From Pampus argenteus (taxonomy: Eukaryota; Chordata; Actinopteri; Scombriformes; Stromateidae): a stretch of 64,000 nt of DNA. This document shows, in pieces, positions 46,838 through 58,016 of the stretch. The notes under the pieces are model-generated. The model was not told where the DNA came from, did not search any database, and saw only the letters and a list, made by a program, of their open reading frames with translations. The stretch spans positions 982,501 to 1,046,500 of the forward strand of contig CM072876.1 of assembly GCA_036937835.1 (NCBI GenBank). The letters are read 5' to 3'. The translations under genes and the position numbers were made by a program. Numbering within the stretch: position 1 is the stretch's first letter; every line of letters starts with the position of its first letter.

Positions 46838-47082
46838 ATGGAGGGAGATAAAAGTGTTTACCAAAATGTTACGAGAGCCAACAAAGAGAGGCCGACGGAG
46901 AGGGAGGGAGGGAGGGAGGCAGCGATGATGTCTGTGAGTAAGCTGTTAATATCACACCATGGTGACCTCAGTAAAACATGCCTCCTCTTCAGTTTGTCCA
47001 CTCAAAGTCCCGGACCAGATGGGACACAGTAAAACCAGACGATCAAAAGAGAAAAGAAAAGATACTTATTAATGATGTTTAA
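46838..47082 (+). CDS. Candidate short ORF with ITIM-like SVYQNV motif
   Basis: ATG in context CACAATGG opens 32 codons (MEGDKSVYQNVTRANKER..) that end at a perfect donor, TCT|GTGAGTAAG, after 46,933. An in-phase acceptor (CTCCTCTTCAG) leads to 46,993-47,082, ending in TAA. The implied intron is only 59 bases, very short. SVYQNV fits the ITIM pattern [SIVL]xYxx[ILV], but no membrane segment or receptor domain is visible nearby. It could be a gene relic or chance. Confidence 0.15.
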
Positions 47083-47663
47083 CAGCTGTAATATTTGTAT
47101 CTTATATATTGATTACATTGATTTTATTCATTTATTTGCAGCTGGTTCTGTCTGAGCCGCCTTGTTTGTTTCTATGAATCTTTGCTAAACAAAAACTCTC
47201 AGAAACTTTTTTTTTAAACAGCAGCCTCCTTTGATTACTGTACAATGATTGGCTGAAGGAATATAAAACACACACCACTCTTCAGGATTATCTTTACATT
47301 AACTTCTTACACATTATAAATACTGTATTCAACAATAATTGTTTTCTTGTGAGGATAAAAAAAAGCATTCAAAGCATAAATTTGACCATCGCTACATCTG
47401 AAAACTCTTTCTATGCGCTGACCTCAACATATTTAGATAAATGAATGACTGTGATCATCTTTTATCAGACGATGAGGATGAGGATGAGGATGAAGAACTG
47501 TGAATAAAGACTGGATGCTGAAATGCAGCTTGTCCAAATGACTGTGACAAATACTACGAGTCCCTCAAACGGACACCAGCAGAAAAAAAAGGAAACGAGC
47601 CGGACCAAAGATCACATGGTGAAGAACGGTAGCGTCTGCTGGAGATGGGTGGTCTTTATTTAC

Positions 47664-47705
<42 letters not shown>

Positions 47706-48157
47706 AACAAATCTCCAATTAAATAAACGTTTCTGTATCATTATTGTTGTGATTAAAATACTGTTTCCAGACTGTCATTGTTCATGTGTTGAGGGAGGAA
47801 CTGCATCATAGAAAAGAATAAAAACTCAAATACATACAGGTTCAGATGAATGCTGTGACGCCATCCTCCCTCCTCCCTCCTCCATCCTCCCTCCTCCTCC
47901 TCCCTTCTTCATTGGTTTTTATACGTTATCTACTCAGGGGGAAAAATCCATTTCAGGTGCTTATGCAGCAGCGCAGGGACAGATGGCAGCATATGTAATG
48001 ATTACAGAATCCCCACGTTAAAATACTTTAATTACTAAGTCAATAATGCCTGCAACAATTGCCCGAGCTTTAGTGTAAAAACAACAGAAGGCGGAAGGCA
48101 AACTTTGGGCCAATGTTTAACCAGAACTTTGCATTAGAGCTGATCGAGACAGCCTCC

Positions 48158-48189
<32 letters not shown>

Positions 48190-48684
48190 CTTTCTCTCTC
48201 AGGTAGATTCAGTGTCATACAGGTAAGACTGTGCTCATATACACCACCGCTGTTGTATTTGATGTGAGAAATAATAATAATTATGACTATATTTCTGATG
48301 TCAGAAACATTAGACTCAATGTTTAAATTTTTATCCCAACAGTCTTTAAAAAAATAAAGCTTTAGTTTCTTGTGACATCACTGCTGTTAAACTGCTTTAA
48401 TTTTAAATATACAGACAATACAGAATGAAAGTGGTTAAAATGACAGCGGTACAAAGTGGTATTTAATACCTCCCTAATGTAATACTCATCTAAAGCTGTT
48501 TCGTTATTTCTTTTAGCTATTTAAAATAGCCTTTTAAAGTATAATTTTAAATGAATGAATGTAATCACAACTAGAATTGGCGCCGCTCCTGGTGGCAGCC
48601 TGTTGCAGCAGCTCCGTAGTTTTCTTGTTATTCTTTGTATTTTTTGTTTATTTTAGTTAATTTTAGTATTTTTTGTTTTGTAAA

Positions 48685-51597
48685 ATGACCGGATTAATTT
48701 TTGTATACACGCGTCAACAGCTGATGGCGCTGAGTAATCCCGTGGTGCTGCCCGGAGACAGACCTGTAATCCCGCAGGAGTTACGGAGGAGACGCCGGGG
48801 TAGCAGGTCTGGTACTAAACGGAGGGATAAAAGAAAAAGACATAAACCAGCGGTACCAGCGATCATAATGGGAAACGTGAGGTCTCTTGGGAATAAGATG
48901 GATGAACTGTCAGCACTGCTTAAGACCCAGAGGGAGTACCGCGAGTGTAGCATTTTTTGTTTTACTGAAACTTGGCTGCACTCGCACATCCATGCTAACA
49001 GCGTCGGGTTGCCTGGTTACAGCTTGGTACGTGGAGACAGAGACTGTTCCTCAAGCCGGAAGAAGAAGGGAGGTGGGATTGCACTTTTTGTGAGTGAGAG
49101 GTGGTGCAATCCGGGACATGTCAACCTGAAGGAACGTCTCTGTTCCCCGGACATTGAACTGTTAGCTGTGGGAATGCGCCCGTATTATTTACCGAGAGAG
49201 TTCACGTCCACCATCGTGATTGTTGTTTACATCCCTCCGTCAGCTGACGCAGCGGTAGCATGTGACGTCATCAGCTCCGCCGCTGCCAAACTACAGACTG
49301 AACACCCGGATGCATTCATGGTTATTACAGGAGATTTTAATCATGTCTCATTCAACACTAACTTCCACCAATATGTTGACTGCCCCACCAGAGACAATAA
49401 AACGCTGGATCTCCTGTATGCCAATGCCATGGATGCATATGACGTCACAGCCCTCCCCCCCCTCGGCAGATCAGACCACAACTTGGTCATGATGTCTCCA
49501 AGATATGTCCCTCTTGTAAGAAAGCAGCCTGTGCTCACCAGGACAGTGAGGAGGTGGACACAGGAGTCTGCTGATGCACTGCAGGACTGTTTTGAGTCAA
49601 CGGACTGGGATGTACTCTGTGAGCCACATGGGGAGGACATAGACAATTTGACTGTCTGCATCACAGACTACATCAAATTCTGTGAGGACACCACCATACC
49701 AGCCCGGACTGTGCGCTGCTTTCCCAACAACAAGCCATGGATTACCAGTGACCTGAAAGTACTTCTGAACAAGAAGAAGAAGGCTTTCAGGTCTGGAGAT
49801 AAAGAGGAGCAGAGAAGAGTGCAGCATGAACTTAGACAAAGACTGAGGACATGCAAGGACAACTACAGGAAGAAGCTGGAGGCCAAACTCCAACAGAACA
49901 GTGTGAGGGATGTGTGGACGGGGATGAAACACATCACAGGGATGACAGGAAGAGACCGGCTGACAGCAGGGAGCCTGGATAGAGCAAACCAATTCAACCA
50001 GTTTTTCAACAGGTTTAGCTCACCTCCTGTGACCCCTCAAACGTCCCCACCCCTCCACACACCCACACTGTTCCAAATGGCTCATCCCAGCCGGCCTTCT
50101 CCTGTACAGCACCTTTCCACCTGCTCCTCCTCCTCCTCCTCCTCCTCCTCCTCCTCCTCCTCATCTCCCACCTCCTCTACTAAAGACATCTGCAGCAACC
50201 CCTGCCCAACGGTGACTACAGGCCAGGTTAAGAGGCAGCTGGAAAGACTACACCAGCGAAAGGCTGCAGGTCCTGATGGCATCACACCCAGGATCCTGAA
50301 GACCTGTGCCAACCAGCTGTCTCCTGTACTGGGACATCTGTACAACATGAGCCTGAGTCAGCAGAAAGTCCCGCTGCTGTGGAAAACATCCTGCTTGGTT
50401 CCAGTCCCCAAGAAGTCGAGGCCATCTGACCTGGCAGACTACAGACCAGTCGCCCTCACATCTCATGTGATGAAAGTCCTGGAGAGACTGGTCTTAGCCC
50501 AGCTGAGGCCACGGGTGAGGATGTTTCTGGACCCTTTGCAGTTTGCCTACCAGCCCCATTTAGGTGTCGATGATGCTGTCATCTACCTGTTGCAGCGAAC
50601 CCATATGCATTTGGATGGTGGTGAAGGCACTGTTAGGATCACTTTCTTTGATTTTTCCAGTGCTTTCAATACCATCCAACCTCTGCTACTGGGTGAGAAG
50701 CTGCAGGTGATGGGTGTTGACGACACAGTGATCTCCTGGGTTACTGACTACTTGACAGGCAGGCCACAGTTTGTCCGTCTGGGCAGTGTCCTGTCTGATG
50801 TGGTGGTCAGTGATACAGGAGCTCCACAGGGGACTGTGCTTTCTCCCTTCCTCTTCACCTTATACACCACTGACTTTCAATACAACTCTGAGTCATGTCA
50901 TCTACAGAAGTTTTCTGATGACTCAGCTGTTGTTGGGTGTATAAGGGAGGGAGAGGAGGGTGAGTACAGGACGCTGGTAGACAACTTTGTAGAGTGGTCC
51001 GAGCAGAATCACCTGAGGCTGAATGTCAACAAGACCAGAGAGATGGTGATCGACTTCAGGAGAAAGAGGATGCCTTCACAGCCTGTACTGATCAGGGGGG
51101 AGGTGGTGGAGGAGGTGAAGGACTATAAATACCTGGGCGTAGTGATTGACAACAGACTGGACTGGAAGTCTAACACAGAGGCTGTGTACAAGAAGGGGAT
51201 GAGCAGACTCTATTTCCTGAGGAAGCTGAGATCCTTCAACGTGTGCAGCAAGATGTTGGAGATCTTCTACCAGTCTGTTGTTGCCAGTGTCATCTTCTTT
51301 GCTGCTGTGTGTTGGGGTAGCAGCATCAGAGCCAGCGACACCAACAGACTTGATAAAATCATCAAGAAGGCTGGCTCTGTACTTGGTGTCCGGCTGGAGA
51401 CGTTTGGTACTGTGGTGGAGAGGAGGACGCTGAATAAACTGTTTACCATCATGGACAATGATCAGCACCCTCTCCATCACACAGTGGACAGACAGCGGAG
51501 CACTTTCTCCCACAGACTGCTCCAGCTCCGCTGTCGTAAGGACAGATACAGGAAATCTTTCCTGCCACAGGCCATCAGCGTGTACAATAATAGCTAA
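48685..51597 (+). CDS. LINE ORF2: AP endonuclease plus reverse transcriptase
   Basis: An uninterrupted frame of 970 codons from ATG 48,685. The basic N-terminus (RRRRRGSRSGTKRRDKRKRH) precedes an APE-type endonuclease with TETW near residue 95, GDFNH near 217 and SDHNLV near 262. A linker carries a run of about 15 serines near 480. The reverse transcriptase has FFDFSSAFNTI near 655, GAPQGTVLSPFLFTLY, and the catalytic FSDD near 743 (F-S-D-D rather than F-A-D-D). The C-terminus (KYLGVVIDNRLDW, SRLYFLRKLRSFN, VVERRTLNKLFTIMDN) is typical of fish L2-like elements. It nicks the target and reverse-transcribes its own RNA in place. No frameshift or stop is seen, so the element looks young. A TTG four codons earlier is in frame, but ATG is the natural start. 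Confidence 0.92.
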   Translation: MTGLIFVYTRQQLMALSNPVVLPGDRPVIPQELRRRRRGSRSGTKRRDKRKRHKPAVPAIIMGNVRSLGNKMDELSALLKTQREYRECSIFCFTETWLHSHIHANSVGLPGYSLVRGDRDCSSSRKKKGGGIALFVSERWCNPGHVNLKERLCSPDIELLAVGMRPYYLPREFTSTIVIVVYIPPSADAAVACDVISSAAAKLQTEHPDAFMVITGDFNHVSFNTNFHQYVDCPTRDNKTLDLLYANAMDAYDVTALPPLGRSDHNLVMMSPRYVPLVRKQPVLTRTVRRWTQESADALQDCFESTDWDVLCEPHGEDIDNLTVCITDYIKFCEDTTIPARTVRCFPNNKPWITSDLKVLLNKKKKAFRSGDKEEQRRVQHELRQRLRTCKDNYRKKLEAKLQQNSVRDVWTGMKHITGMTGRDRLTAGSLDRANQFNQFFNRFSSPPVTPQTSPPLHTPTLFQMAHPSRPSPVQHLSTCSSSSSSSSSSSSSSPTSSTKDICSNPCPTVTTGQVKRQLERLHQRKAAGPDGITPRILKTCANQLSPVLGHLYNMSLSQQKVPLLWKTSCLVPVPKKSRPSDLADYRPVALTSHVMKVLERLVLAQLRPRVRMFLDPLQFAYQPHLGVDDAVIYLLQRTHMHLDGGEGTVRITFFDFSSAFNTIQPLLLGEKLQVMGVDDTVISWVTDYLTGRPQFVRLGSVLSDVVVSDTGAPQGTVLSPFLFTLYTTDFQYNSESCHLQKFSDDSAVVGCIREGEEGEYRTLVDNFVEWSEQNHLRLNVNKTREMVIDFRRKRMPSQPVLIRGEVVEEVKDYKYLGVVIDNRLDWKSNTEAVYKKGMSRLYFLRKLRSFNVCSKMLEIFYQSVVASVIFFAAVCWGSSIRASDTNRLDKIIKKAGSVLGVRLETFGTVVERRTLNKLFTIMDNDQHPLHHTVDRQRSTFSHRLLQLRCRKDRYRKSFLPQAISVYNNS

Positions 51598-51981
51598 AAT
51601 CCGGTCATATATTATATATTATATTATTACATATATTATTATATTATTATATTTTATTTTATTTTACTTATTCTTATGTAATTATCATCTTAATTTCTTA
51701 TTCTTATTTAATTATCCTTTCTTATTTAATTATTAATTATTAATTATTATCTTAATTGTTGGTTGTTCTTTTTATTTCATTGTTGTTGTATTTGTGTTAT
51801 AATAGTTAAAATCCGGTCATATATTATATTATATATTATATTTTATTTTATTTTACTTATTCTTATGTAATTATTATCTTAATTTCTTATTCTTATTTAA
51901 TTATCTTTTCCTATTTAATTATTAATTATTATCTTAATTGTTGGTTGTTCTTTTATTTCATTGTTGTTGTATTTGTGTTAT
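51587..51981 (+). repeat. Tandem duplication in the LINE 3' end
   Basis: Copy A (51,587-51,798) and copy B (51,799-51,981) both start with ATAATAG.TAAAATCCGGTC and run through TTATTCTTATGTAATTAT, TTGGTTGTTC and TTGTATTTGTGTTAT. Copy A includes the last codons and the stop. Copy B is shorter, mainly because of differences in the AT repeats. Confidence 0.9.
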
Positions 51982-52026
51982 GCTGCTGTTACACTTTAAT
52001 TTCCCAGTTTTTGGGATTAATAAAGT

Positions 52027-52054
52027 ATATCTATCTATCTATCTATCTATCTAT
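52027..52054 (+). repeat. (ATCT)n tail of the LINE
   Basis: Tetranucleotide run directly after the LINE AATAAA; it marks the 3' end of the insertion. Confidence 0.9.
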
Positions 52055-52527
52055 CCAGAAATACATATTTAAAATAGGATTAAATCACTAAAAAGGCTAG
52101 AAATATACAGCTGCCTCTGATAAGATCTAATAAGTATATTTGTCAGTATATTTGTGAGTTTTCATGTCATACTGTGTACTTATGGCAGAGTTTTCCCACC
52201 AGGTGTCCCTGCAGCACTGATGCTGTCTGAAGAAAGATTGATAGAAGATAAATAAAGTACATTTACTGAAGGATCTGAGTACTTTCTGCAGCAGTACGTC
52301 CACTTTTTACTCGGTTCTTGTTTGTTCTTGCATTGTGTGAATTATTGTATTTACTTAAAGAGGAGACTTTTATCTTAAATAAAAAGTACACAGATGCAAA
52401 ATCTGATGTTGAAAGTGTCACTGCTGGTCTTTTGTAGTAATTTGGTGTCAAAGTGTTTCACTTCTTCACCATCTCATCCCAGGGAACAAGCTTTAGAGAA
52501 GGTGTGAGCGACACCGGATCCACATTT

Positions 52528-52542
52528 CCATCAGAGGGCAGC
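52528..52542 (+). promoter_or_regulatory. CTCF-like motif
   Basis: CCATCAGAGGGCAGC fits the CTCF core CCA(C/G)(C/T)AG(A/G)(G/T)GGC(A/G)(C/G) with one mismatch at position 4. It lies about 470 bases beyond the LINE. Confidence 0.35.
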
Positions 52543-53524
52543 AAACCTCCGTTTCAACGCTGCATCAGCTGACGGAGCCAGTGTGGGGTTGAAGGGAGAG
52601 GTCAGACTCAAACAAAAGTTAATTGGTCTGTCTTTAAGAAACATAAAAATGTGTTTCAGTGCAGCAAAGCCAAGGTCGCCATTAATAAAAAAACTGCTGT
52701 ATTGATTTTTGGGTCCATCGGGTTTTCTGCGGTTTACATTTGAAAAGCTTCCTGAGAGGATTCGTCACTTTCTAATTACACCAAAAAGCAATTTAATGCT
52801 GGTCAACGTTCTGCGATGTGCCATGCAATGTGCTTTATAAATCACTATAATACCAGATAAAAATGTAATATTTGTCACACAGTATGTTTCTGAACAACGA
52901 TCCAGCTCAGTCTTTATTCATTTCAAGGTCTCCACTGAAAAATCCTGTTTAGTCCATTTTTACCAGGTATAATAATAATAATATAAAAGGATATTTCTTA
53001 AGGGAAATGAGGGAAACTCAATCCATGGTTGTCTCTATGATACTTCTATCTATCTATCGATAAATTAATTAACAAAATACAGAAGAATTACAATGTGATT
53101 GATACCTGAAATCGTTCCATTGATAAGGTTTATAGTGTTTAGATTAATATCTAAATATTCATCTAAATTTCTGCCTAAAAGTATGAAGCTTTGTTTGTTA
53201 AAAATACCAGTAAATATCCATTTTATTTATTTATTTCGGCAACATGTAACATGAAGAGACTCTGTTTGGATCCTTTCGTGTCTTTAAACTTATTGTTTTG
53301 GTTTTATGAAACTTTTATTTCAGTCCATTTTGGTCTTTTTATGAATCCATAACGAACCAGTTGGATCTGCGCCTCTTTATCCAATCAGATTAAATCATTT
53401 CTTTTTTATTAAATGTTTTCAGTCAACTGCGTTCCTGCATGTTTTTTAATCAGTCCTCGTTATTGACAACATCCTCTAAAATTTTAAGATTATTTTGGAT
53501 ATTCAGAGACGAGATATTTCTACG

Positions 53525-53540
53525 ACACCGAGGTGGCGCT
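53525..53540 (+). promoter_or_regulatory. CTCF-like motif
   Basis: ACACCGAGGTGGCGCT matches the strong AGGTGGCGCT half of the CTCF consensus, in the same orientation as the motif 1 kb upstream. The left half is poor. Confidence 0.25.
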
Positions 53541-56500
53541 GATATGTCTGGTACATTCATCAGACACAAACCTGTCAGGGAATTTTAAGCCAAAGATCAA
53601 TGTTTTATTCAATGCAGGTTTTTGAATTCCCTTGTTGAAATACAGACTGCTGCAGTTTAACTAAAATAAAGTCACCTCCCGGAAATGAGCATTGATTGAG
53701 GATTGTCAGACAGATTGCAGCTCACATTTTGATCAAGTGCAGCACTTGTTCTTGTGATTGTTTATTAAAAGGCCAGTACTAAGGAGCATGAATGAATGGT
53801 GACTGAGAGGCACTCAGTTGGTACTTGTATTAGCCATTTTACTGCATAAAGTACCCGATTATAAAAACATGACCCAGTTGAAACCTCTGCTGAAATCCAT
53901 GTTTGATATCACAACAGAGGATGTAAGATTTATGATGCCAAGCTGAATAAAAAAAAATCAAAGAAATCCAGTTAAACGGATTAAAACAATCGCACTAAAA
54001 GGTTCGTTTAAGTTTTCCTCGTCCCCTCATCGTTACTGATTTCCATCCATCCTGCATGTTTTTATCTGTACAGCACTTTTCATACAGTGGCTGAAAATAA
54101 CAAAGCTGTCACTTTGTGCTAAATTTAGACTGATTCGGATCTATCAAATAACTAAGACAAAGATACAGAGATTTAGTAAACATGGATGTCTCACAGCGCG
54201 TTACTGTGTGTAGGTGCTAAACACACGCCACTAATTACACGCTTTGCTTGATTGCAGTTATGTAAATTATTATTATTATTATTATTATAATTATTTATCA
54301 TTATATAATATTGAATGTAGAACAGGTAAAATCTTTTAGAGCACATCAATATATGAAAACAAACAAAAAAAAGCTTGAACCAACCAGTTTCAACCAATAA
54401 AATCACAGCATCCACCCATCAATCAATCTTCAACTTTTAGCACAAAGCTAAGATTCATTAGTTTGCTAGCTAGCAGCAGCGTGGTACCTTAGTGTGTCCT
54501 CAGGTGTTCTGTAAGGCCCGCCCACTTTTTAGCAGTCCAATCAAATGCATAAGATTGTATTTAAATCCGTCTTATAACCATAGACATGAATACGTAGACA
54601 TACAGGCCAATATGTTCAATACGGCTCGTACAGAAGCTAACAAACTGGTTTTATTCTCAGCCCCGTTTGTTCCTGCTGCAGACTTTAAATAAATCTTTCA
54701 TTTGGATCACAGATGTATGCAGATTCATTTTTATAAACTACTTTTGGTCGTGGATTAATACCCATCTGGTGGCATAGTGAGTGTTTACAGCAGCAGGACG
54801 ACGTTCATGGTGGTGAAGGAGCGTGTCGCACTATTTTTGTCGATTTTGGTCTTTTTAATAGAATTTATTGAAGTGAGAAACATAAAATACTGCCAGCTTT
54901 ATTCTTTAAGTGAAAATGAACCTTCGGAGTAAAAGGCTTCTGTCAGTTGCTGTTTGTGTTGCTTATTCGTGTGACGTGTTTGGTTTATGAAACACATTTT
55001 TCTCACTTTTATTTTTTCTTTTATAAAGCACGACGTATAAGACTGCAGTGGCATCTGCTCTCTTTCCTGACTCGCTCACCTTGAAAAGACCAGCAGACAT
55101 TAACAACTCATCACGTCTTTATCTGAGACTCAGTAGCTGCTTCATCACGTCAAAGCTGAATTTTATTTCTGAGTTTGAAATATAGGCGCTGATTTACCTG
55201 TTATTTTGCCTTTTGTGGCCTTGTAATTGTCTTTTTTTCTTTTACCTCAAGTGTGTATTTCATTTATGAATGTTTTCTGTTTTTTGTAAATTAAATTATT
55301 AAATTAATACATTAATACACATTATTAAATACTGAACTGAAGAGAAGTGTTTTCTTTTGCATTTACATGAGATCTTGTAAACTGAAAACGGTGTAGACAT
55401 GTAGACACATAGCGCTGAAGAGGTTGAAGGAATATAATAATACAGCCGCTCGTCCTTCATTTAATGCACTTTCTAATGTGAAGAGGTGCCGTGTTGCTTC
55501 ATTCTCACACATGAAGCTCAAAGTAAACAAGCCTGTCTGAGTCAGTGACAAATAAACAGCTACAGAAAGAGAGAAAATGAACTATTCTTTGATCACAATG
55601 TGCAATTTACATCCTGTGTATTCAGCCTTTAAAACCTCCAAGGTAAAAACTCTATGAAGCTTTTCTCTGTGGACTTAAGTTTTTCTTTTATTAGTCGGTC
55701 TGAAAACCGTTTAGAAACAGTCTCGAACCTCAGCGGCTCGATTCAAACACCAACTAGCATCCTGGATGTAGCCGTAGTCGACAACACTCACACAGCAGAC
55801 ATTAAAGCTTCTGTAAGTCTTCAAATCGTATTAACGGAGCGATAATTCGATAATTTCCAGAATAAAAACCCGCTCACTCATCAGATAATTTGGTAAAATC
55901 TCCTCAGAAGCACGGCTGGCAGACGGAGTTGGTGTAGCAGGTAAAAAAACGCGCTCCACCCTCCATGTGACGGATTTCAGCCGTTATCTTTCAAACTACA
56001 AATGTGGGTATGCTCTTTGTGGGTTTCAGGTATTTATATGCTGCTGTATGTAAACGTGACATTAACATACATGTGGAAATGTTCCCTGCAGCTTCCTGTC
56101 TGCTTCTCCACTGTCAAACAAAACAAAACATATATGATCACTTTTCCAGTGATTGTTGTCTGCGTGCATCACATGACCTGGAAGTTGATATTATATGATT
56201 TGATCACTATATCAAATTGGCCCGAAAACTTTTGGTTTCAGTGACTTCCTGTTTACACAGTTAGTTGCTTCTTATTGGACAGCAATACAGATGTTTCCTA
56301 GCAACTGATTAACACATTACCTAAGTGTTTATGAGCTAATATGTAAAAAAAGTAGGAGAATTTAGGAATAAGTTAGTGATGTCCAGGACACCTTGTTGTG
56401 TAGTGTCGTTTTATTTTGTTTGTCAGCCCTCTCTGGATAGTACGGTGGCCTGCAGGATGCAGGATGTGGTTGCAGGTGATTTGTTAGCCTGATACATGGA

Positions 56501-58016
56501 TTGCAAATGTGTAGCATAGTGGTATTCACATAGATAGACAGGCCTCTGACTGCTGGGTCACACGCTGGTGCACAGTCCAGCGTGACCACACGGACGTCTT
56601 TTTTGTTCAGAACAGATAAATTGACCCACAGACCAGGTTTTATAAAATTTACTGTGTTTTATTAAAGAAGATCCACGACAAAAGCTTCACGTAATTGAAG
56701 GTTCGCTGTGACACTTCTTCTATACAGCGTTATGATCATATGAAGACAAGAGTGAAAAATGAAAGAGAGTAAATATTTGATCCAAGGGCACATGCAGTTG
56801 TTTTTTGGGCTTTTACTTGAATAGCAGACAATCATTTTTAAGACCTTCTCCCTTGAACCTTGTGCATTGTTTTCATTTCTTAATGCCACTTAATGCATCA
56901 GAAATGTCCTGCCCTTCTAATGGACATTGAACCAGCAGACTGGTAGTAAGAAAACCATAAAAACGCAGCCTTTTTCCAAAACCATCCCCATAGAAATGAT
57001 TCCCTTTTACACAACTCACTCACCGAGGGTGGAAAAGTAGATTTTTTCTTTCATTATTTGCCCTTGAAACAAACAACAGCCACATTTCTTAAGAGAGGAG
57101 AGGAAGTAGCTCATCTTTGAGTTGTGCAACTGTGCAAAAAAAGTGAACTAGTATTGTAAATTATCTTCCACTCAACTACCTATTTTTGGGCTGCATAAAA
57201 AGCCAATATTAGATTATTAGATGTATAAAACAAGATGATTCAAATAATATATAATATATTTTATGTAACATTGTGTTTAATGCTGCTTGTTGTGCATGCC
57301 TGTGTGTCTGTCTGCCTACCTGTCTGTCTATCGGGAGTATAAAGGAGTATAAAGGAGTACTCTGGATTTCCGTATTGTCGTCTCCCTCCTCTTTTCCTTC
57401 TTTGACCTTCTATTGTGAGTTGCTTGGAGACTGACAGAAAAGCAGCGCTGTCCAAAGCCTTTATATATTTCCCTCACTCCCCTCTTCCTCGCATCCATCC
57501 ATCCATCGGTCATCTGTCTCCTGTTTCCCTCCGTTTCTCAACCCCATCACCCCCTCTTATGTCTCTTTGTTTCTCTCTTTCCCTTCAGATATCAAACATG
57601 CTCTCACTGTCTTCTAGTATTCACAGCACCAAGTCATCCTCCCATACAATGTTGGTGGTGTCTGGGTAATAGGGTGCACACACACACACACACAGACACC
57701 CTTTATTCACAGCTTTTCATTGTCCCCACGCTCATTCACACGGTACGAGACACTGGCCTTGGGATAGATGTGTGTTCCACCCTCCTTGCCCTGTGAAGCA
57801 TTTGATTTCTATCCGTCTGTGTGTGTGTGTGTGTCTACATGTGTTTATGCACATGGAACAATCACTCAACTCGAGTCTATACAACTAAGAAATTGAATTG
57901 ATCAACCCCCCAGCTGAGTGGCCGTCAGCGTTTTTATACCAATACAAGCACCAGCTATAGCGCGATTTGATTGATTCCTATTTGTCTGTTGTCTGTTTTG
58001 CACCTGTGTTGCAGGG

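Larger units (their letters stand above)
45861..48578. other. Spacer between rfx6 and the LINE
   Basis: AT-rich sequence with no gene I can name. It contains a MITE-end fragment near 45,957, a GGGA-rich tract near 46,900-46,919, a candidate micro-ORF at 46,838, an acidic-repeat tract (GATGAG)n at about 47,470-47,498 followed by a GAATAAAG poly(A)-like signal, and GT microsatellites at about 47,669-47,703 and 48,161-48,188. Confidence 0.5.
48579..52054 (+). mobile_element. Near-complete L2/CR1-type LINE
   Basis: Non-LTR retrotransposon with a short GC-rich leader (starts about GGCGCCGCTCCTGGTGGCAG), one intact endonuclease/reverse-transcriptase ORF, an AT-rich 3' tail, AATAAA at 52,019-52,024 and a terminal (ATCT)n repeat. 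Microsatellite tails rather than poly(A) are usual for L2/CR1-group elements in fish. No target-site duplication was found. No ORF1 is seen, so it may be 5'-truncated or belong to a single-ORF lineage. The exact family (L2, Rex1-like or another) is not determined. Confidence 0.85.

Noticed and set aside
50082..50348. Antisense frame with a poly-Glu run in the LINE
   Set aside because: Mirror of the in-frame TCC repeat of the LINE ORF.
57415..57669. 84-codon Ser/Pro-rich plus-strand frame
   Set aside because: Product of a CT-rich tract; no domain and no supporting exons.
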